Shown piece after piece: positions 35,838 through 44,038 of a stretch of DNA of 64,000 nucleotides (positions within the stretch are counted from its first letter, which is position 1; every line of letters begins with the position of its first letter). This DNA comes from Oscillospiraceae bacterium (GTDB taxonomy: Bacteria > Bacillota > Clostridia > Oscillospirales > Ruminococcaceae): the NCBI GenBank assembly GCA_021769725.1, contig JAETSI010000011.1, forward strand, positions 1-64,000, written 5' to 3'. A program made the position numbers and the translations under genes. The notes beneath the pieces were generated by a model that saw only the letters and a program-made list of their open reading frames with translations, ran no database searches and was not told the origin of the DNA.

Positions 35838-36386
35838 ATGGGATTTATGGATTCTGTTAAGGGCTTTGCAGGAAAAGTAGGCGATTCTGTTGAAAGAGGC
35901 GCTAAAAGTGTAAGCGACAGCTCTAAAAAAATGCAGGAGAAATCACGTGTAAAGAAAGAAATGGCAAATCTCGAGGCAGAAATCAACTCTTCATATTTTG
36001 CTATAGGCAGAAAGTATTTCGAGCTTAACTCGGCTAATCCTGGTGATGAGTATACTGCTTCGGTTACAAATATCATTAAGTGCAGCGACAGACTGGAAAA
36101 ATTCAAGCTGCTTCTTGCTTCTCTTGATGATAAAATGCCCTGCGCAGGATGCGGCGCTGAAGTAACAAGAGGTCAGAAATTCTGTGATAAGTGCGGATGC
36201 AAGGTGGAATTTGTTGAGCCTCCGATCATTGAGGGCTATAATGACGGCGCTCCTCTTGTACCTGCACAGAATGGATTTGTCGGACAGCCGTCAGATGTTT
36301 CACAGCCTGCTGCTTTTTGTCCGACGTGCGGTGCACAGTTGGAAGCAGGACAGAAATTCTGCGACAAGTGTGGTACAAAACTTTAA
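35838..36386 (+). CDS. double zinc-ribbon protein
   Basis: A 182-residue cytosolic protein. N-terminal part (1-90) is a long charged helix with coiled-coil character. Two zinc ribbons follow: CAGCGAEVTRGQKFCDKCGCK (about 103-122) and CPTCGAQLEAGQKFCDKCGTKL at the C-terminus, joined by a Pro/Gly/Gln-rich linker. Similar zinc-ribbon proteins are common in Firmicutes, with no settled function. AGGAGG site; terminator at 36400-36428. Confidence 0.75.
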   Translation: MGFMDSVKGFAGKVGDSVERGAKSVSDSSKKMQEKSRVKKEMANLEAEINSSYFAIGRKYFELNSANPGDEYTASVTNIIKCSDRLEKFKLLLASLDDKMPCAGCGAEVTRGQKFCDKCGCKVEFVEPPIIEGYNDGAPLVPAQNGFVGQPSDVSQPAAFCPTCGAQLEAGQKFCDKCGTKL

Positions 36387-36399
36387 TTAATATTTCTTG

Positions 36400-36432
36400 A
36401 AAGCGGCGGTAGTAATACTTGCCGCTTTTGAA
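36400..36432 (+). terminator. terminator after the zinc-ribbon gene
   Basis: AAAGCGGC / GCCGCTTT stem with a 13-base loop and T-tail. Confidence 0.75.
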
Positions 36433-36491
36433 TTTGTGCATACTGCTGATAAAAATAAGTTTTTTTTGTAAGAAATAATAATTGAAAATGC

Positions 36492-36520
36492 TTTACTTTT
36501 TCGCTTTTTTGTGTTAAAAT
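36492..36520 (+). promoter_or_regulatory. promoter of the acyl-CoA synthetase gene
   Basis: TTTACT (36492-36497), 17-base spacer, TAAAAT (36515-36520). It implies a leader of about 360 bases. Confidence 0.6.
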
Positions 36521-36530
36521 TGTATATAGA

Positions 36531-36886
36531 CAACACCGCATAAAGCCGTCAGGCGTGCTTTGTGCGGTGTTGCCCATAAATCGGTGATTATACTCGCTGC
36601 TATTGCAAATTATCCAGTAATGTCGACTAAAATCCGTCTGCCATCATCCCCCTGATCGGAGCGGTCATTCTCTGTCACTTCGTGATATCCCCTAACCGGG
36701 GCGTGTCACCTTTGTCAGTTTAACTGACATTTCCCAATACAATGGGGGAATCACCCTACACCGTAGGGAGTTACCTCGTTATACGACAGTATGCTTTCGT
36801 CGTCTTCCTTGACACATGAATTCTCTGTTCGGCATTCTTTGGACATTTTGCAATATCGGCGCATATAAATGAAAGGAATATATATA
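36531..36886 (+). promoter_or_regulatory. long structured 5' leader containing repeat elements
   Basis: The leader starts with the CAACACCGCATAAAG / CTTTGTGCGGTGTTG hairpin (36531-36545 with 36558-36572), placed at the very 5' end of the predicted transcript. Between about 36680 and 36775 come several consecutive short hairpins: CCCC/GGGG, TGTCAGTT/AACTGACA, TTCCC/GGGAA and CCCTAC/GTAGGG. Then comes the shared core ATACGACAGTATGCTTTCGTC (36780-36800) also seen at 21728-21750 and, reversed, at 50592-50624. No open frame is evident. Confidence 0.5.
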
Positions 36887-38521
36887 ATGCCAATTACAGA
36901 TTTGCTCAGAAAAAATGCAGAATTATATGGAAACGATACGGCTCTTGTGGAGGTCAATCCGGAAATTACCGAAATAAGACGCATTACATGGAAGGATTAT
37001 GAGCTTATCGAGCCGAATCCCCTTTGCTGCTACAGACGTGAGATAACTTGGAAGGTCTTTGACGAAAAGTCTAACCGTTTTGCAAATATGCTTCTTGAAA
37101 GAGGTGTGAAAAAGGGTGACAAGGTAGGAATCCTCCTTATGAATTGTCTTGAATGGCTGCCGATATATTTTGGTATACTAAAGACTGGCGCCCTGGCAGT
37201 ACCGCTTAATTTTCGATATGCATCTTCTGAGATACAGTACTGTCTTGATCTTGCCGAGGTTGATGTGCTTGTATTCGGTCCGGAATTCATCGGACGTGTT
37301 GAGGAGATAGCCGATGAGATAAGCCGCAACAGACTGCTTTTTTACGTTGGCGAGGGATGTCCCAGCTTTGCAGAGCATTATGACAGTCTGGTTGCGAACT
37401 GTAAGAGTGAAGATCCGATGATAGCACTTACTGATGAAGATGATGCTGCGATTTATTTTTCATCGGGCACGACGGGATTTCCCAAGGCGATTCTTCACGA
37501 TCATGGAAGCCTTGTTCATTCTGCTGTTGTAGAGCAGAAACATCACGGACAGACGCGAGATGATGTGTTCCTCTGCATCCCGCCGCTTTATCATACAGGG
37601 GCAAAAATGCACTGGTTCGGAAGTCTTTTATCAGGAGGCAAAGCCGTTTTGCTGAAAGGCGTAAAACCGAAGTCAATACTTGAAACAGTATCAAATGAGG
37701 GATGTACTATTGTATGGCTGCTTGTGCCTTGGGCGCAGGATATTCTTGATGCTATTGACAGGGGAGAAATTAATCCGGATGATTATCAGCTCTCTCAGTG
37801 GAGACTTATGCATATTGGTGCTCAGCCTGTTCCGCCGTCTCTTATTGCAAGGTGGAAGAAAGTATTTCCCGAACATCTCTACGATACAAATTACGGTCTC
37901 AGTGAATCAATTGGTCCTGGATGCGTTCATCTCGGAGTGGAAAATATCAATAAAGTCGGCGCTATCGGAAAGGCAGGCTTTGGCTGGGAAGTCAAGATTG
38001 CAGATGAGAACGGTAATACTGTTGAGAGAGGAGAGGTCGGTGAACTTTACGTTAAAGGTCCCGGTGTTATGAAATGCTACTATCATGATGAAAAAGCAAC
38101 GGCTGAAACTTTGAAAGACGGTTGGCTGCTGACCGGTGATATGGCACAGGAGGATGAGGATGGATTTATCTATCTTGTTGACCGTAAGAAGGATGTTATC
38201 ATAAGCGGCGGCGAAAATCTTTACCCGGTGCAGATCGAAGATTTCATCAGAGCACATCCGGCTGTAAAGGATGTTGCTGTTATCGGACTGCCAGACAAGC
38301 GTCTTGGCGAGATTGCAGCGGCAATTATTTCAATCAAGGAGGAGTGTACTTGTACTGAGGAGGAAATCAACATTTTTTGTCAGAAGCTTCCCAGATACAA
38401 GAGACCGCATAAGCTGATTTTTGCGGATGTTCCGAGAAATCCTACTGGAAAAATTGAGAAGCCGAAGCTTCGTGAAATGTACTGTGGTGAAAGCCTTGTG
38501 GCAGCGCAGATAAAAAATTGA
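36887..38521 (+). CDS. acyl-CoA synthetase / AMP-forming ligase (class I adenylate-forming)
   Basis: A 544-residue cytosolic enzyme that activates a carboxylic acid with ATP and transfers it to CoA. Motifs: P-loop YFSSGTTGFPKAI (about 187-199), the A5 region YGLSES, GELYVKGPGVM, hinge GWLLTGDMAQ and DRKKDVIISGGENLYP, and the catalytic Lys in NPTGKIEKPK. Start at the ATG at 36887, 9 bases after AAAGGA. The acid substrate (medium- or long-chain or aryl) cannot be told. It carries an unusually long repeat-rich leader and its own terminator. Confidence 0.88.
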   Translation: MPITDLLRKNAELYGNDTALVEVNPEITEIRRITWKDYELIEPNPLCCYRREITWKVFDEKSNRFANMLLERGVKKGDKVGILLMNCLEWLPIYFGILKTGALAVPLNFRYASSEIQYCLDLAEVDVLVFGPEFIGRVEEIADEISRNRLLFYVGEGCPSFAEHYDSLVANCKSEDPMIALTDEDDAAIYFSSGTTGFPKAILHDHGSLVHSAVVEQKHHGQTRDDVFLCIPPLYHTGAKMHWFGSLLSGGKAVLLKGVKPKSILETVSNEGCTIVWLLVPWAQDILDAIDRGEINPDDYQLSQWRLMHIGAQPVPPSLIARWKKVFPEHLYDTNYGLSESIGPGCVHLGVENINKVGAIGKAGFGWEVKIADENGNTVERGEVGELYVKGPGVMKCYYHDEKATAETLKDGWLLTGDMAQEDEDGFIYLVDRKKDVIISGGENLYPVQIEDFIRAHPAVKDVAVIGLPDKRLGEIAAAIISIKEECTCTEEEINIFCQKLPRYKRPHKLIFADVPRNPTGKIEKPKLREMYCGESLVAAQIKN

Positions 38522-38525
38522 ATCG

Positions 38526-38560
38526 AAAAGAGCTGATCTGTTGGCAGGTCAGCTCTTTTT
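38526..38560 (+). terminator. acyl-CoA synthetase terminator
   Basis: AAAAGAGCTGA / TCAGCTCTTTT with a 12-base loop and T-run. Confidence 0.85.
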
Positions 38561-38602
38561 ATATGATGTCAGAGACAGAATTTCTGCGATGTGCATATAT
38601 AT

Positions 38603-38639
38603 AATAAACGCTATTGCGCAATTTGCAATAACGTTTATT
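38603..38639 (+). promoter_or_regulatory. hairpin upstream of the SOD gene
   Basis: AATAAACG/CGTTTATT outer stem with ATTGC/GCAAT inner stem, ending 20 bases before the SOD start codon; probably part of its leader or an operator. Confidence 0.4.
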
Positions 38640-38658
38640 ATAAAATGAGGTGATATAT

Positions 38659-39129
38659 ATGTTTACAGTAAATCATTCGCTTCTGTTGCAGCGTCCATGC
38701 TGTAGGGCTATTGTTTCAGGGGCGCCAAAATATAGTAAAATACACGGGACAGTTTCATTCTATAGAGCTTGCAGCGGTACTTTAGTAGTTGCTGAGATTT
38801 TTAATCTGCCTTCTGACAACGGAGTATTTGCAATGCACATTCATAACGGAACTGAATGCTCTGGAAATGAAAATGATCCGTTTGCCAATTCTGGTACTCA
38901 TCTTGATTTACTTAATAATAAACATCCATTTCATACAGGTGATCTTCCGGCGTTATTCAGTAATAATGGTTATGCATGGAGCGCTGTATTTACAAATCGT
39001 TTTCAGCCGATGCAGGTAAAGGGATATCCCGTAATAATACATTCTGATCCTGACGATTTTCATACGCAGCCTTCAGGAAATTCGGGAGAAAAAATAGCCT
39101 GTGGTATAATCAGTTCGCTCAGGAATTAG
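38659..39129 (+). CDS. Cu/Zn-type superoxide dismutase-like protein without signal peptide
   Basis: A 156-residue protein of the Cu/Zn SOD fold. Ligand His residues are all visible: HIH in FAMHIHNG, the bridging His in SGTHLDL, zinc His in NKHPFHTGD with the Asp of GDLP, and the last copper His in VIIHSDPDDF; the family ending QPSGNSGEKIACGII is intact. I start at the ATG at 38659, 6 bases after GAGGTG. Unlike most bacterial SodC there is no export signal, so it looks cytosolic. It should dismute superoxide, alongside the rubrerythrin at 31.7 kb. Confidence 0.85.
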   Translation: MFTVNHSLLLQRPCCRAIVSGAPKYSKIHGTVSFYRACSGTLVVAEIFNLPSDNGVFAMHIHNGTECSGNENDPFANSGTHLDLLNNKHPFHTGDLPALFSNNGYAWSAVFTNRFQPMQVKGYPVIIHSDPDDFHTQPSGNSGEKIACGIISSLRN

Positions 39130-39169
39130 TTAATATTTTGGGAATACACATTTGTTGTCAATAAAAAAA

Positions 39170-39207
39170 GCCATAGCACTTCTGAATGTAATCAAAAATG
39201 CTATGGC
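39170..39207 (-). terminator. terminator of the decarboxylase operon
   Basis: Minus strand stem GCCATAGCA / TGCTATGGC (39207-39199 with 39178-39170), followed by a T-run. It may also serve the SOD gene from the other side. Confidence 0.75.
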
Positions 39208-39271
39208 AAAAGTTTCTACATCAGCAGTAAACTTATGTAATCCGGTTCTTTAACATTTGCACTCAAAATGA

Positions 39272-40489
39272 TTACTTGAATACTGCAAGAAGGAATCCGG
39301 CAGCAATTGCCGAACCAATAACTCCGGCAACGTTCGGTCCCATGGCGTGCATGAGAAGGAAGTTGGCAGGATTAGCTTTCTGTCCCTCCATCTGCGATAC
39401 ACGGGCAGCCATAGGAACAGCGGAAACTCCGGCAGAACCGATAAGCGGATTAACCTTTCCCCCAGACAGCTTATACATGAGCTTTCCTGCGAGAAGTCCA
39501 CCGATAGTTGAGAAGCAGAATGCTGTAAGTCCCAGAACCACTATTTTAATAGTCTCCAGTGAAAGGAAACGTGAAGCAACAGTTGTTGCGCCTACAGAAA
39601 TTCCGAGGAAAACCGTAACAATATTCATAAGAGCGTTCTGTACGGTATCTGAAAGTCTCTCAGTTACTCCGCACTCTCTCCAGAGGTTTCCGAGCATGAG
39701 ACAGCCGACAAGAGGAGCTGTGGAAGGAAGAAGAAGAATAACGAAGAGCGCTACAATAATCGGGAAGATTATCTTCTCTGTTTTTGATACCATACGTGAC
39801 TGCTCCATTTTGACTTTACGTTCTTTCTCAGTTGTGAGAAGTCTCATTATAGGCGGCTGTATCATGGGGATAAGCGCCATATACGAATAAGCGGCGATCG
39901 CTATAGGGCCGAGAAGTTCCGGTTTGAGCTTCGATGTAAGGAATATAGCCGTAGGTCCGTCCGCACCGCCGATAATTCCGATAGATGCAGCGGCGTTTCC
40001 GTCGAATCCAAGAAGCACAGCGCCGAAGAATGCAAGGAAAACGCCCATCTGTGCGGCAGCTCCGAGAAGTAAACTCTTAGGATTTGAAATAAGCGGACCG
40101 AAATCGGTCATAGCGCCAACGCCCATGAATATAAGCGACGGATAAATTCCTGCTTTAACGCCTATGTAGAGTATATCGAGGAGACCGCCGTTTCTCATGA
40201 TAGCGCCGTAACTGTGGTAGTCCGGACTATCATGATCGAGGAAATTATCCCACAGATCAAGATGATAGAGCGCATCAGCTGATTCTGCTGTAAAGTAAGA
40301 AAGATTTACAAGCAAACAGCCAAAAGCGATTCCCACCAAAAGAAGCGGTTCAAACTTTTTCTTGATACCAAGGTAAAGAAGAACGAATGATATCAAAATC
40401 ATTATAAGATTTTTCCAGCCCCCGTTCACGAAAAAGCTGTGAAAACCGGAATCGTTCCACAAGGTTTTGAGGGTTTCGAGAATGTCCAT
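39272..40489 (-). CDS. Na+-translocating decarboxylase, beta (membrane) subunit
   Basis: A 405-residue multi-pass membrane protein that couples decarboxylation of carboxybiotin to Na+ export. The conserved Na+-site motif GIIGGADGPTAIFLTSKL is present, as are the flanking family regions GVGAMTDFGPLISNP and MGPNVAGVIGSAIAAG. Slightly longer than the usual 370-380. Last gene of the four-gene operon 42816 to 39272, preceded by AAGGAGG. Confidence 0.92.
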   Translation of the reverse strand: MDILETLKTLWNDSGFHSFFVNGGWKNLIMILISFVLLYLGIKKKFEPLLLVGIAFGCLLVNLSYFTAESADALYHLDLWDNFLDHDSPDYHSYGAIMRNGGLLDILYIGVKAGIYPSLIFMGVGAMTDFGPLISNPKSLLLGAAAQMGVFLAFFGAVLLGFDGNAAASIGIIGGADGPTAIFLTSKLKPELLGPIAIAAYSYMALIPMIQPPIMRLLTTEKERKVKMEQSRMVSKTEKIIFPIIVALFVILLLPSTAPLVGCLMLGNLWRECGVTERLSDTVQNALMNIVTVFLGISVGATTVASRFLSLETIKIVVLGLTAFCFSTIGGLLAGKLMYKLSGGKVNPLIGSAGVSAVPMAARVSQMEGQKANPANFLLMHAMGPNVAGVIGSAIAAGFLLAVFK

Positions 40490-40501
40490 AAATTGCCCTC
40501 C

Positions 40502-40900
40502 TTAAGCTATAACGACTAAGGGAGCGCCTGTATCAACAACAGAACCCTTGCTTGTTACGACCTGTGCAACAGTGCCGTCCTTTGGAGCGACAATCTCGTT
40601 TTCCATTTTCATTGCTTCAAGAATAACAAGGATCTGACCTGACTTGACTGTATCTCCCTGTTTTACGTCAACTCTGATGATGTTTCCCGGCATAGGTGCT
40701 ACGACGGTTTCGCCGGCAGCAAGATCAACAGGAGCAGCAGGGGCAGGCGATGCAGCCGGAGCGGCAGCGGCAGGAGAAGCAGTCGGAGCTGCGGCTGCAG
40801 GCGCAGGGGCAAGTGCCTCATATTCATCGAGTAAGACTGCTTTGCCGTGCTCGACCTCAACTTCATATGTTTTACCGTTAAGTGTTACTTTATACTTCAT
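40502..40900 (-). CDS. biotin carboxyl carrier protein of the decarboxylase
   Basis: A 132-residue protein. An N-terminal fold (1-27), then a Pro/Ala-rich flexible linker (about 30-60), then a biotinyl domain with the lysine acceptor in EAMKMENE (about residue 98). It ferries CO2 from the carboxyltransferase to the membrane beta subunit. The separate carrier gene resembles glutaconyl- and methylmalonyl-CoA decarboxylases (GcdC/MmdC) rather than an OadA fusion. It starts 3 bases after the gamma subunit's stop codon. Confidence 0.92.
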   Translation of the reverse strand: MKYKVTLNGKTYEVEVEHGKAVLLDEYEALAPAPAAAAPTASPAAAAPAASPAPAAPVDLAAGETVVAPMPGNIIRVDVKQGDTVKSGQILVILEAMKMENEIVAPKDGTVAQVVTSKGSVVDTGAPLVVIA

Positions 40901-40902
40901 GG

Positions 40903-41406
40903 TTACTTAACCTCCTTAATTGAAATAAAGTGAAGCTCGTTAAGAGGCTTCTGCATTTTGTCGGCAACGATCGCCATAATCATTGCAGCCTCTTTATCGG
41001 GAACGTCAAAAAGCTTTACGTGTCCGGCAGAACCCGGAGCAACAGGCTTGTTTACAGCCGGTACAGCAGGAACGTTCTTTGCAGCAGTTTCAGCAGCAGA
41101 TTCTTTTGCAGCCTTTGCCTTTTCGTCTCTTTTCTTAAAGATCGCACCTGTACAGTAGAGTACGACCATAAGGATGACAAGACCGAAGAATACAACGGCA
41201 TATCCGAAAATAGCTGTGATTCCGGCGTCGGCAACGCTCATTTCCTTGGCATTTTTTGGAGCTTCCTCTGCCGTAGTCATCTCGGTAGTTTCTTCTGAAT
41301 CGTCTGCGGAATGCGGGTCGATAAATTCATCTTCGCCGCCTATAATTCCGATTTCATCATCTGTATCGAACGTTTCGATATCAAATGTACTATTTCCATC
41401 TATCAT
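40903..41406 (-). CDS. Na+-pumping decarboxylase gamma-type subunit (OadG family)
   Basis: A 167-residue protein with one membrane helix (about 61-85, GITAIFGYAVVFFGLVILMVVLY), the OadG signature. It is unusually extended at the N-terminus by an acidic, Glu/Asp/Thr-rich stretch (1-50), with a Pro/Ala linker and a conserved C-terminal domain (about 132-167, LFDVPDKEAAMIMAIVADKM). The helix should anchor the peripheral carboxyltransferase to the beta subunit. Strong AAGGAGG site. Confidence 0.82.
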   Translation of the reverse strand: MIDGNSTFDIETFDTDDEIGIIGGEDEFIDPHSADDSEETTEMTTAEEAPKNAKEMSVADAGITAIFGYAVVFFGLVILMVVLYCTGAIFKKRDEKAKAAKESAAETAAKNVPAVPAVNKPVAPGSAGHVKLFDVPDKEAAMIMAIVADKMQKPLNELHFISIKEVK

Positions 41407-41418
41407 ATGGCAGCCTCC

Positions 41419-42816
41419 TTACATTTCCTCAATGGTATAAACTGCTTCATTTTCCTCCTGAGCCTTGCGGTTTTTAAGGAAGTTGACTGTCTGGTCAGGA
41501 TAGCAGATGTAGCTCATTACATCCTCTTCACAGCGGCAGAGATCGCCAAGTGCTTCTTTGGCAGCCTTGAAATCTTCTCCTGTGCGCTTTTTATCCTCTT
41601 CACGGCAGTCAACAGGCTTTGCGTCGCCGAGAACTTTCTTTGAAAGCTCTGCATCAATGGGAGCGGGGGCAATACCGTATTCGCCCTTGATGTAGTTCTT
41701 TACTTCCTTGGAAATATTCTTGTAGCGTTCTCCGATAAGAACGTTGGTTACAGCCTGATTTCCGACCATTTGTGAAAGAGGCGTTACAAGCGGAGGATAT
41801 CCGAGGTCAGCACGTACCTTAGGAATCTCTGCAAGAGCGGCGTCGAACTTGTCCATAGCGTGCATATCGGTAAGATTTGCGATCATATTTGAGAGCATTC
41901 CGCCGGGAACTTTATAAACAAGAGCCTGAGCGTCGGTGTTAAGACTCTTGGGATTGAGCTGACCATTATCAACGTACTTCTGCTTTACAGGCTTGAAGAA
42001 ATCGTTTACCTTGTTGATAATATCTTCGTTGAGACCTGTTTTTATGCCGTACTGCTGAAGAGCGTAGAACATTGTCTCGGTAGACGGTTGTGAAGTTCCA
42101 CCGGAGAAAGCGGAGCAAGCGGTATCAATAACATCAATTCCGGACTCGATTGCTTTCATGATTGTCATGTAAGCCATGCCTGTAGTACAATGTGTGTGAA
42201 GTATAAGTGTCATATCACCGATAGCATCTTTAATGCCTTTGATGAGGTGCTCAGCTTCGTAGGGGGACATTGTTCCTGCCATATCTTTGAGACAGATAGT
42301 ATCAAAGCCCATATTCTTGAGTTCCTTGCACATCTCTATGTATTTGTCTACAGTATGTACAGGACTCTGGGTATATGAGATACATCCGGAAGCGATAGTT
42401 TTCTGTGTGGCAAATTTCTTTGTTGCATTAAGGGCAGTTTCGATGTTTCTGAAATCGTTGAGAGCATCAAAAATACGGATTACGTCAATTCCGTTTTTGA
42501 TCGAAAGCTCGATAAACTTTTCTACTACGTCGTCGTGATAATGCTTGTAACCCAGAAGATTCTGTCCTCTGAGCAGCATCTGTAGTCTTGTTTTCGGAAG
42601 ATGCTTCCTGAGATTACGAAGTCTCTCCCAGGGATCTTCATTGAGATATCGGAGACAGGAGTCGAAAGTTGCTCCGCCCCAGCACTCGATGGAATAATAC
42701 CCTGCCTTGTCCATATCGGCGAGGATATCCTCGTAATCCGAATAAGGAAGACGTGTTGCCATCAGCGACTGATTAGCGTCACGCAGCACGGTTTCTGTCA
42801 ATTGCACTTTTTTCAT
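41419..42816 (-). CDS. carboxyltransferase (alpha) subunit, oxaloacetate decarboxylase-like
   Basis: A 465-residue enzyme with an HMGL-like TIM barrel (about 1-300; RDANQSLMATR metal/substrate motif, catalytic Lys in CLKDMAG, HTHCTTG) and a PYC-OADA C-terminal domain. The biotin domain is not fused; it is encoded separately by the third gene. It transfers the carboxyl group of oxaloacetate or a related 2-oxo acid to biotin. First gene of the operon (GAGGAGG site). The motifs favour oxaloacetate over CoA substrates. Confidence 0.92.
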   Translation of the reverse strand: MKKVQLTETVLRDANQSLMATRLPYSDYEDILADMDKAGYYSIECWGGATFDSCLRYLNEDPWERLRNLRKHLPKTRLQMLLRGQNLLGYKHYHDDVVEKFIELSIKNGIDVIRIFDALNDFRNIETALNATKKFATQKTIASGCISYTQSPVHTVDKYIEMCKELKNMGFDTICLKDMAGTMSPYEAEHLIKGIKDAIGDMTLILHTHCTTGMAYMTIMKAIESGIDVIDTACSAFSGGTSQPSTETMFYALQQYGIKTGLNEDIINKVNDFFKPVKQKYVDNGQLNPKSLNTDAQALVYKVPGGMLSNMIANLTDMHAMDKFDAALAEIPKVRADLGYPPLVTPLSQMVGNQAVTNVLIGERYKNISKEVKNYIKGEYGIAPAPIDAELSKKVLGDAKPVDCREEDKKRTGEDFKAAKEALGDLCRCEEDVMSYICYPDQTVNFLKNRKAQEENEAVYTIEEM

Positions 42817-43039
42817 GTACAGACCTCCTCAAAATATACATCTGTTCCGTTTTTGACCGGACAGTATAAATAACAAAGGTTAAATATGCAAATCATTGCA
42901 AATTACACCATTCAAAATTAATTATACCATATCTTTCGGGAAATTTCCACTATTTTTTGAAATTTCTTTAAAAAATTATTTTCCATATCAAAAAAGATTA
43001 TTTTTCACAGTGCCTCATAGAAATTATCAGAGAAAGTTC

Positions 43040-43831
43040 TTATGAAGACAGGTTCTTACTGTTTCTGAATTCTGCCGGAGTCATGCCAGTCTCCTTGCGG
43101 AATTGCCTTTCAAAATGAGAATATGATGAGTATCCGCATTTCCGGGAAATTTCTGCAACATTCAGGTCAGTTTTGAGAAGAAGAAGTTTTGCGTGCTGAA
43201 TGCGGCTGCATATCAGGTCACGATTAAAAGTTGTGCCGAAATATTTTTTATACATACGCTGAAAATTTGAACGTCCCATTCTTACTTCATGAGCGGCATA
43301 GTCTATGTTGCGCTGTATATGCGGTTCGGCATAAATCTTACTGCGTATTGTTGAAAGCATTTCATAATAATTTTCTGATCTTATGGCAGTTTTTGTATGA
43401 ATCTGTTCGCTTATGCTGTTAAAAATCAGAAACATATAATATATAATATTTTTACTTTTATGCAGATTATCTGAATAATGCTGATATGTTATCATTTTTA
43501 TAAAAAAGCTTGGCATATAGATGTCACTGCATTTTACGGGCGTATTGTAATGAAGTCCGAGCGTCAGAAACTCTTCTTCCTCTCCTTCCTCAAATTCAAA
43601 GTGGATCCAGTCATTGGCAAAAGTATGATTTGGTACACAGCGATAGAACTGCGGACTTCCTTTTTTGTACAGAAAAAAAGAATCAGATGGTACAAACGTA
43701 TCTTTTCCGTCAAGAGTAAATATGGTGTCTGTTTTAAGAAGCAAAAGCAGATTGTCGCCGCTGCCGTTCGGACGCTCTATCTTAAAGTCGGAATCATGAC
43801 AATGATTATAGCCGGCATTGTTGATTATCAT
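43040..43831 (-). CDS. AraC-family transcriptional regulator (with cupin-like sensor)
   Basis: A 263-residue regulator: N-terminal cupin-like sensing domain (1-140) and two helix-turn-helix motifs at the C-terminus (about 165-260; FQRMYKKYFGTTFNRDLI and the second around VAEISRKCGYSSYSHFERQFRKETGMTPAEFR). The promoter (43945-43917) is back-to-back with that of the MATE pump gene, so it may control that pump. A perfect hairpin element forms the start of its own leader. Confidence 0.87.
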   Translation of the reverse strand: MIINNAGYNHCHDSDFKIERPNGSGDNLLLLLKTDTIFTLDGKDTFVPSDSFFLYKKGSPQFYRCVPNHTFANDWIHFEFEEGEEEEFLTLGLHYNTPVKCSDIYMPSFFIKMITYQHYSDNLHKSKNIIYYMFLIFNSISEQIHTKTAIRSENYYEMLSTIRSKIYAEPHIQRNIDYAAHEVRMGRSNFQRMYKKYFGTTFNRDLICSRIQHAKLLLLKTDLNVAEISRKCGYSSYSHFERQFRKETGMTPAEFRNSKNLSS

Positions 43832-43860
43832 ATTTCCCTCCGTATAAAAATAGTATTATT

Positions 43861-43910
43861 AAGGCAACAGCGCACAAAGAACGCTTGTCGGCTTTGTACG
43901 GTGCTGCCTT
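43861..43910. repeat. perfect copy of the hairpin repeat, in the araC-type leader
   Basis: The 50-base palindrome starts AAGGCAACAGCGCACAAAG and ends CTTTGTACGGTGCTGCCTT, with a loop of 12. It starts where the minus-strand transcript would begin (43910) and ends 30 bases before the start codon. Confidence 0.65.
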
Positions 43911-43916
43911 AATTGT

Positions 43917-43981
43917 ATTATAATTTATTATTTTTGATTTGTCAACCGGTTCTTGACATCGCCTAAAAATCATATTATAAT
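43917..43981. promoter_or_regulatory. divergent promoters of the AraC and MATE genes
   Basis: Leftward TTGACA (43945-43940), 17 bases, TATAAT (43922-43917). Rightward TTGACA (43953-43958), 17 bases, TATAAT (43976-43981). The two -35 boxes are only 7 bases apart. Confidence 0.75.
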
Positions 43982-44038
43982 GTATAGAGTTATGAAATAA
44001 TATTTGTATAGGGTAATGAAAGGATAAATAATTATCAA

